In this document: positions 58,304 through 64,000 of the stretch, piece after piece
Numbering within the stretch: the stretch's first letter is position 1
Layout of the letters: every line of letters begins with the position of its first letter
The notes under the pieces: generated by a model
What the model was told of the DNA's origin: nothing
The model's input: the letters and a program-made list of their open reading frames with translations, nothing else
Database searches by the model: none
Program-made: the position numbers and the translations under genes
NCBI GenBank assembly: GCA_951813065.1
Contig: CATOTH010000007.1
Span: 186,001-250,000, forward strand
DNA: 64,000 nucleotides
DNA from: an uncultured Bryobacterales bacterium
GTDB lineage: Bacteria > Acidobacteriota > Terriglobia > Bryobacterales > UBA6623
Direction: 5' to 3'

Positions 58304-60715
58304 CTAACCTCGAATCACTTGCCATGGTTCTATTCGGGCAACCATCTGCAACGGGAACACCAGAGCCGGAAGCGTTCCGAGTGTCACCACGATTCCCGCG
58401 ACGGCGTAGACGTGCCAATCGGCTCCTGAGAAAACTACAACCGTACTTCGGAGAAACTGCGTTATGACCCAAGACACAACCAACCCCGGAATCAATCCTA
58501 GGCCCACCAGAGTTGCCCATCGGCGGAGCATGACAAATGAGAGATCGGAGGTCGTGGCTCCGACTGAAATCCGAATTCCAAACTCCCGGCGAGAGCGGTA
58601 GCATATTGATTTCAATAGTCCGACCAAGCCCACAACGATCAGGAATATGGAAACAATCAAGAGGGGAGTTAGAAGGTAGACTCCGAGCAGCAATTCTCTC
58701 GCCAGGCGCTCGATTCCGGCCGATACGGTCTCGATCCTTTGAATTCCGACCCTGGGGGTGGCTTTCGCAATGACCGAGCGAATCTCTGGCAACAAACTGC
58801 CAGCCGCGACTCCGTCCGACACCCTAGCCACAAACGACCGGTTCGGTTGCTGCAAGACATCTTCCTCCGCGCCTGGTCTGAGCGGAAGGAACACACACGG
58901 AAGCGTCGGTGTGAACAGGCCGGCATTCACAATATCGCGGACCACCCCCACAACGACGACGCTGGTTCCCACCTCAAGTCCAATTTCCTTCCCTATTGGA
59001 TCTTCGTTTGGCCACAGAACATCCGCAGCCGACCGATTCACAATCGCAGTGTCCCGTCCGCCTTGTCGAGCATCGAGCGTCGAGAAATCTTGGCCCAGTT
59101 CGAATCGCGCACCGATGGTCGCAAAGTAGGACGGCGACACTCGCTGAACACTGATCCGGTTTTGACCCGGCGTTGCTGCGAATAGAGGTCGAGTCAACAG
59201 TTCAAAGTGACCCGCGTCGTGCAAGACAGGATATTGGCTGTAAGCCACCGATCGTACACCGCCGAGTTGGGCGACATCGTGAGCGATTCTGTCGGAATCG
59301 ATAGCCTGGGACACCCCAACGTCTGCGATAAGCGCAAAGCTAACCACGGCGTCCGAGTCTACGCCTACGTCTCTGGCCATCAGGGAACGATATCCGCCAA
59401 ACAGTGACGCCGCTAGGAACACAGCAACAACAGCAATCGCGATTTGCACCGACACCAAGGCAGAGCCCAACCGACTTCCCACACGGCTCCGTGTACTTCG
59501 GAACGTTCTCTCGTTCAGGGTCCCAGCCGGTTGGATACCGCCCTGCATGATGGCAGGCCACGCGGCAACGAAAACCGCGACGAGGACCAGGATGCAAACC
59601 GTCGCTGCCAGCACCTGCGTATCGAGACCTATATCGAAAGATCTCAATGCGATCGGCCCCCTGCTCAGGATGATTGCCACGCTGTAAGCGCCCAGGATGA
59701 TTCCAACTATTCCGCCTATTCCAACTAGCGTTGTCGATTCAATCAGTGCCAATCTGAGCGTTTCAGCTCTTGTTGCCCCTAAAGCGATACGCAGGCCAAT
59801 TTCGCTTGATCTTCGGTCCCACCGACCCAAGAACAGAAGCGTAGCGTTTGTGCAAGCCAATGCGAGAATCAAGAAGGCAAACAGGAATAGCAGCACAAAC
59901 CCACCCTCACCACGGCCATGCGCCACGTTCCGAGCAAGGATCCCGTTGCAGACGATCGTGATGTCGCGCGATTCCATCCCCGCACGTTGCCTGAACGAGG
60001 GCACGACGGTTTGAAATTCTTGTTCCGCCTGTCGTGCGCTGACTCCTTCCGGTAGTCTGGCGACCACATTGATGTCCTCCACTCGTCGGCGCTCGAAGTC
60101 CAATGGGGGGTAGAGTGGCAGCCATATTTGAGTGCCCGGCGTCAGGAACCAGAACCTCTCCGGGAGCACTCCGATAATCCGCGCAGGGTTCCCGTTCACG
60201 AAGATCTCCTCGCCTCGCGGAGATCGGTGGCCGCCAAATTCTTGGTCCCAAATCGTGGCACTAACCAGGGCGAGCGGAGGACCTCCCGTGTCAGCCTCCG
60301 TGTAGATTCGACCCATCGATGGACTGACTCCGAGAACTCGGAAAAGATTCGACGTCGCATACTGCACCGTGAGTGGGCGCAGTGAACCGCTGATCCGAAC
60401 ACTGGCTTGCCTCGGGATTTGACTCGCCGCTATCCGACCCTGCCATCGATCGAGCTCTTTCCAGTTTTCGAATAACCCCCAGGAAACTGGCTGGGTAGTG
60501 CTCTCCCCTGCCAAAGCGTCTACTTGTCCGACCGTCACAATGGATTGCGGCTCGACGTAGAGCGGCGGTGGCTTGAGGAGCATGCCGCGAAGCACACTGC
60601 CAGTGGAAATCACGAATGTCAACCCAATGACTAATGAAGCAACTATGAGTCCACTTTCCAGCCAGTTGGTTGTCGTCCTTCGACGCGCCAGTCTAGTCTC
60701 AAATGCCAAGTTCAT
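58304..60715 (-). CDS. ADOP-type MacB-like ABC permease (minus-strand operon)
   Basis: This 803-residue FtsX-type permease of the ADOP class looks intact. It has an N-terminal helix (SGLIVASLVIGLTFVISTGSVLRGML), a periplasmic MacB-PCD domain (ALVSATIWDQEFGGHRSP, VNGNPARIIGVLPERFW) and the first helix set FVLLFLFAFLILALACTNATLLFLGR. A second half carries ASLFGGYRSLM, the periplasmic PSYFATIGARFELGQDF and DIVNAGLFTPTLPCVFLPL, then IVSIFLIVVGLVGLLKSICYRSRREFGIRISVGA. It belongs to the ADOP-adaptor-ATPase group (adaptor broken). It differs clearly from the plus-strand permease, so the two are not a recent duplicate. Substrate unknown. Confidence 0.9.
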   Translation of the reverse strand: MNLAFETRLARRRTTTNWLESGLIVASLVIGLTFVISTGSVLRGMLLKPPPLYVEPQSIVTVGQVDALAGESTTQPVSWGLFENWKELDRWQGRIAASQIPRQASVRISGSLRPLTVQYATSNLFRVLGVSPSMGRIYTEADTGGPPLALVSATIWDQEFGGHRSPRGEEIFVNGNPARIIGVLPERFWFLTPGTQIWLPLYPPLDFERRRVEDINVVARLPEGVSARQAEQEFQTVVPSFRQRAGMESRDITIVCNGILARNVAHGRGEGGFVLLFLFAFLILALACTNATLLFLGRWDRRSSEIGLRIALGATRAETLRLALIESTTLVGIGGIVGIILGAYSVAIILSRGPIALRSFDIGLDTQVLAATVCILVLVAVFVAAWPAIMQGGIQPAGTLNERTFRSTRSRVGSRLGSALVSVQIAIAVVAVFLAASLFGGYRSLMARDVGVDSDAVVSFALIADVGVSQAIDSDRIAHDVAQLGGVRSVAYSQYPVLHDAGHFELLTRPLFAATPGQNRISVQRVSPSYFATIGARFELGQDFSTLDARQGGRDTAIVNRSAADVLWPNEDPIGKEIGLEVGTSVVVVGVVRDIVNAGLFTPTLPCVFLPLRPGAEEDVLQQPNRSFVARVSDGVAAGSLLPEIRSVIAKATPRVGIQRIETVSAGIERLARELLLGVYLLTPLLIVSIFLIVVGLVGLLKSICYRSRREFGIRISVGATTSDLSFVMLRRWATLVGLGLIPGLVVSWVITQFLRSTVVVFSGADWHVYAVAGIVVTLGTLPALVFPLQMVARIEPWQVIRG

Positions 60716-60877
60716 TTCCGTTCACGTCTAGTTCTGTCGCGCCACGGTGAGCTCTGGCCCTCCGCCACCTCAACGAAGTGCGCACTTCAAGCGTTTTCCC
60801 ATTGGAACCTCCGGTTGGCGGACTGGGCGGTGGCACCCATCAGCAGGCCTAGAACGGTTGCTTCGACGAATGGCCCG

Positions 60878-61123
60878 TCATGCTCCGGCGGTAGACCCCA
60901 TAGACCCCGCCAGGTTCCCTTTTGTTCCCCGACAAGGCCCGAGAACGCTCAACCCCTGTCGGTGCTTCTCGGCGTACGGGAGCTGAGGAGCCAAGACTGT
61001 GCGGGCGAAGCAGAATACTGTTGCCGCTGCTCCCAGAGCGAGCCCGATGATCACGACAATCGCGACCGACGAGCCCCAATACCGTTCAGACAGGCAGAAG
61101 CCCGCCTTAAGGTCACGGAGCAC
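60878..61123 (-). pseudogene. N-terminal fragment of a further ADOP permease
   Basis: This 81-codon frame opens MLRDLKAGFCLSERYWGSSVA and continues with the first membrane helix IVVIIGLALGAAATVFCFARTV and LAPQLPYAEKHR, matching the extreme N-terminus of ADOP permeases. After about residue 55 the sequence no longer resembles the family and soon stops. The remaining 700-plus residues are absent. It lies upstream of the intact permease on the same strand, so the operon probably once had two permeases. Confidence 0.72.
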
Positions 61124-61790
61124 GAGGATCGTCTCGCCTGCTTGACAAGAGCCACGACTGCCGACGAGCTAGCCGCATAGTGCGTTGTTCAGTCTCCGGT
61201 CCCGCTCCGGTCTGCTGGCAGCGTTGCTTGCGCGACCCCAGTCGCGGACTACCATCGCACAGCCAGTGAGCTCAGAACATCGCGAGATGAAGGCGGCCCG
61301 CTCTCCGATTCAGGCCTTCCCGCCGCAACGTGGATTCGAAGTTCGCCAGCAGAGCCGCCCGTTCATCACGCTCGTCCGCCGTTGGTCCCTTTTTCGTGGG
61401 CTGCCTGCATTTCCTGCCGTAAGGTCGAACGCGAGATAGCCAAATGACCACCACTGCAATCGCGTTTGATCAGGGCCCACGCCCTCTGTCAGCTCCGGAA
61501 ACTATGGTGGGTGATGCCGGAAGGATCAGTCTTACACGTACTGGACAGTACAACAAGGATGGGTGGCAGTTGCAGTGGCTAGTCGAAGGGATCACAGCCG
61601 CCTCATGGAACTCGTCAGGGAAGTTCACCGGCAGGACCCGATCCTGCTGGAATTCAAACCGCAGCAACCCGCTGGGGTCGAAGTAGCGACGTGGGGGCGA
61701 CCGGGAGTGGATCAGCGACTCCCCGGGGGTCAGAGATACGGGTCGCTCGCAGGAGCCTCTCGCCGAGGCTCGCCAGAACCAGAACCTCGA
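61124..61790. other. non-coding tract upstream of the permease remnant; nothing recognised
   Basis: About 670 bases between the permease N-terminal remnant and the DUF899 gene. Open frames on both strands are short and do not match a family. I suggest eroded DNA from the former permease operon, including its promoter region. Confidence 0.35.
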
Positions 61791-62420
61791 CTAGTCGAGC
61801 AGGTTTTCCCCACCATCGTCGAGAACGACCGGGCGCTGCCAGTAGCTGTATTGCGGCGTCCAGTCGCGCTCGTCGTAGCCAGCTAGGGCAAGGAAGTGCC
61901 AAGCCGAACAGAAGATGTCCCCCGGGCCGAAGACAACGGCGTTCTTCCGCCGGATTACGCCATCCTTCATTTCGTAGAGGACGGCTCCGGGCATGTTGTC
62001 ATTGCCGGGCATGGTGGACTGCTCGCGAATGTAGTCACCACCCTCGTGGGAGGCGAGTCGAAACCGCCAGCCTCGAGAATTGGCGAAACGGCGCTGAGTC
62101 TCGGTAGGGTCCTTGGACAGGAGCTCTACGGCCATCGCCGATTCCAGATGATCCAGGAATCCGTTGATCCCGTCAGCCCAAAGCGTGCAATAGCGGCAGC
62201 CTTGGCCCATATTGTGAATCGCAAGCAGCTTGTCTCGGCCGGCGAACAGGTCACTCAGATGCGTCGCACCCTGGAGGGTCTGCAGGGGATAGTCGGGGAC
62301 CACGCTACCGGGCACAGTCCTGCGCATCGCGTTGATTCGCTCGATCAAGACAAAGACCTGGCGTTCCAGCTCCGCGATAGTGGCATCCGAATCAATTTGG
62401 GGAGTCGTGTCTTGCGGCAT
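61791..62420 (-). CDS. DUF899 thioredoxin-like protein
   Basis: This 209-residue protein of the DUF899 family has a thioredoxin-like fold and unknown substrate. Seen are LERQVFVLIERINAMRRTVP (N-terminal helix), GSVVPDYPLQTLQG, and the active-site-like loop HNMGQGCRYCTLWADGINGF. Then comes SKDPTETQRRFANSRGWRFRLASHEG and the end FGPGDIFCSAWHFLALAG. The two cysteines in GCRYC form a possible redox pair with only two residues between. DUF899 proteins are cytoplasmic and often near stress genes. No clear neighbour relationship is seen, since it stands between decayed DNA and the TonB receptor, transcribed divergently from the latter. Confidence 0.88.
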   Translation of the reverse strand: MPQDTTPQIDSDATIAELERQVFVLIERINAMRRTVPGSVVPDYPLQTLQGATHLSDLFAGRDKLLAIHNMGQGCRYCTLWADGINGFLDHLESAMAVELLSKDPTETQRRFANSRGWRFRLASHEGGDYIREQSTMPGNDNMPGAVLYEMKDGVIRRKNAVVFGPGDIFCSAWHFLALAGYDERDWTPQYSYWQRPVVLDDGGENLLD

Positions 62421-62649
62421 GGTATTCGGCTGATCTGAGGGTGGAATCCGTCACTGCGGTCATCGCTCGTCGAGCAACCGACGCATCCGGGAACACCCGC
62501 CCCCCACTCTAGCGCTCGTTGGCATCAGGAGCCCGGGTGGCTCTGGTTGCCAGAGGCCTGCCCTGAATTCCTTCCTGTCTGGTTTTTAAGATTTTGTTGC
62601 AATTAGCCTGCAGATCATCGATTTCGGCGCTGTCTAGCCGAAAAAAAGA

Positions 62650-62678
62650 TTGACACAAGTGAATACAGGGAGTATTTC
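62650..62678 (+). promoter_or_regulatory. sigma-70-like promoter of the TonB-dependent receptor gene
   Basis: A perfect -35 hexamer TTGACA (62650-62655), a 17-base spacer and a -10 of TATTTC (62673-62678, 4 of 6) precede the receptor gene by about 28 bases. A run of seven As sits just upstream of the -35 and may be an UP element. Confidence 0.65.
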
Positions 62679-62706
62679 TGAACGCGAGGTATCAGGAGGC
62701 CGCTCA

Positions 62707-64000
62707 TGCGATCACGCGTTCTTTTCACATCATTACTGATTCTGCCGTTGGCGATCCCCGCGCTGGCGCAAATCAACACGGGAACAATCGTGGGAACGGT
62801 CCGGGATGCCCAGGGAGCGGTAGTTCCCGGGGCCGATGTCACGGTCACTCTCAGCGACTTGGGTGTCTCTGTCGCTCTCAGCACCAACGAAGCCGGCATC
62901 TTCCTGGCACCGGGGCTGCGACCGGGTCTCTACGAGGTTCGAGCCGAAACGGCAGGCTTCAAGGCCGCGGTCAGATCGGGAGTCCAGCTCGCCATCCAGC
63001 AGCGCCTCGAACTCGATTTCACCTTGGAGGTGGGTGATGTCACGGAACAGGTTCAGGTCGTCGCACCCGCCGTGGACATCGAGACGGAGAGCGGCCAACT
63101 CGGGACTGTCATCGAGTCCGATGTCATTGCGGACCTGCCTCTCGATGGCCGTCGATACTCGGATCTGATTCTGCTGAGTCCTGGGGCGGTCCCCGCGCCG
63201 GGAGCGCGGTCCAACCCGCGCGAGGCCAGAATCAATGTCGACGGCAATTTCTCCCTCCAGAACTACTTCGCCCTCAATGGAGTCGACAACAACACGTTCA
63301 CGACCAATGGGCAGGAGCGAAGCCCGCAGGCAGTTCAGCCGCCCCCCGACGCCCTACAGTCGTTCAAGATCCAGACGCGCACGTACGATGCCGAGTTCGG
63401 TTGGAGCCAGGGCGCGGTCATCAACGCCGAGATCAAGTCGGGCGCCAATCGGATGCACGGTTCCGGCTGGTATTTTCTCCGCAACGACAAGCTGAATGCC
63501 AACAACTTCTTCAATAACGCGGCGGGCATCGAGAAGGGTGCCGAGCGCCGCCACCAATACGGTCTGACCATAGGCGGGCCAATCGCGCGCGACAGAACCT
63601 TCTTCTTTGCCGATTACCAGCGCACGGACGCCAACAAGGCCGGCGGCGCAAACGGAACCGTTCCGAGCGCCCAAATGAAGCAGGGCATTTTCACCGGAGA
63701 CCGCGACCTGGTCATTGACCGGGATGCCAATGGCATGCCGTTTTATCCGGAAATCGTGCCTTGCGTGGACGAAGCCAACGACATCCTCAACCTTACGGCG
63801 CTGCGAACAGACGGCCGGCCTTGCGGCGATCCTGCAGGGATGGCGCTCGCTGGGCTGTATCCAGATCCCAACTCCGGAAAATTCGGCTACCAGTCCGCTC
63901 TCGACGTTCCGCTGGAGCAGAACTCCTTCGACGTCAGGCTCGACCACAACATTTCGAACAAGGACCTTCTATACGCTTCCTACAGCTTCCTGCAAACGGA
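62707..64000 (+). CDS. TonB-dependent outer-membrane receptor, N-terminal part (runs off window)
   Basis: This is an Oar-type TonB-dependent receptor, partial, with 431 residues visible. A signal peptide (SLLILPLAIPALAQ) is followed by a carboxypeptidase regulatory-like domain at about residues 25-110 (GTIVGTVRDAQGAVVPGADV, STNEAGIFLAPGLRPGLYEV). The TonB plug region follows with ETESGQLGTVIESDVIADLPLDGR, VDGNFSLQNYFALNGVDNN, and YDAEFGWSQGAVINAEIKSGANRMHGSGWYF. AGGAGG about 8 bases upstream supports the ATG at 62707. This layout is typical of Acidobacteria and Bacteroidetes receptors importing glycans or siderophores. The beta-barrel continues beyond the window. It has its own promoter. Confidence 0.93.

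Noticed and set aside
1..64000. A CRISPR array or other regularly spaced repeat array
   Set aside because: No short repeat with regular spacing was noticed by reading the sequence. The only clear repeats are the ends of the insertion sequence and its target duplication.

Overview
This GC-rich window reads as a chromosomal segment of an Acidobacteriota bacterium. No 16S gene is present, so the assignment rests on gene families: a secreted VWA protein of the type annotated as 'VWFA-related Acidobacterial domain', large FtsX/MacB-like ADOP permeases, an Oar-type TonB receptor with a carboxypeptidase-regulatory N-terminal domain, serine/threonine kinases with TolB-like propellers, and a DUF1501 plus DUF1549/DUF1553 (PSD1) pair. 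Coding density is high and many genes lie in long same-strand runs.

From 1 to 15.8 kb: the 5' end of mutL, an exported HAD dehalogenase and a TonB-like energy transducer. Then comes a minus-strand operon cysM, mec-like JAMM protease, L-fuconate dehydratase and DUF1501. It is followed by an exported aldo/keto reductase, an M1 peptidase lipoprotein, a PSD1 cytochrome protein, two tandem hotdog thioesterases, a short sulfatase-fold protein and a Tat-exported Gfo/Idh oxidoreductase. From 16.05 to 18.20 kb lies a complete ISAs1-family insertion sequence. It has 22-bp inverted repeats and a perfect 10-bp target duplication, and its transposase carries an N-terminal DruA-like (DUF4338) domain.

From 18.4 to 44.4 kb: a class V aminotransferase, tRNA-Val(TAC), a formylglycine-type sulfatase lipoprotein, and a partial inositol catabolic set (iolE, a sodium:solute symporter, iolD). 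A DUF5060 glycoside hydrolase precedes a long minus-strand run. That run holds a glycosyltransferase, a heterodimeric ABC exporter, a DUF420 protein, an ABC-2 permease, a metallophosphoesterase, a small unknown protein and a rhodanese. Next come Sua5/YrdC, uvrC, a YlmA-like ATPase, trpG/pabA, a Tat-exported mannonate dehydratase, an ABC ATPase, and a VWA, CvpA and methyltransferase group.

From 44.8 to 62 kb the window is more accessory and visibly decaying. It has a PLP decarboxylase, an esterase lipoprotein, a broken ADOP permease, a membrane serine/threonine kinase, an unassigned secreted HExxH zincin and an intact ADOP permease. A minus-strand ADOP-permease, HlyD-adaptor and ATPase operon follows. 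Its adaptor has two frameshifts, and a remnant of a further permease lies upstream. A DUF899 thioredoxin-like protein and the start of a TonB-dependent receptor, with a recognisable promoter, close the window.

The recurring theme is sugar-acid, polyol and polysaccharide catabolism, with several enzymes exported, combined with envelope transport. The observations most worth follow-up are the DruA-ISAs1 fusion element, the cysM-mec pair without a visible CysO, the unassigned zincin, and the patchy decay of the ADOP/MacB-like loci.
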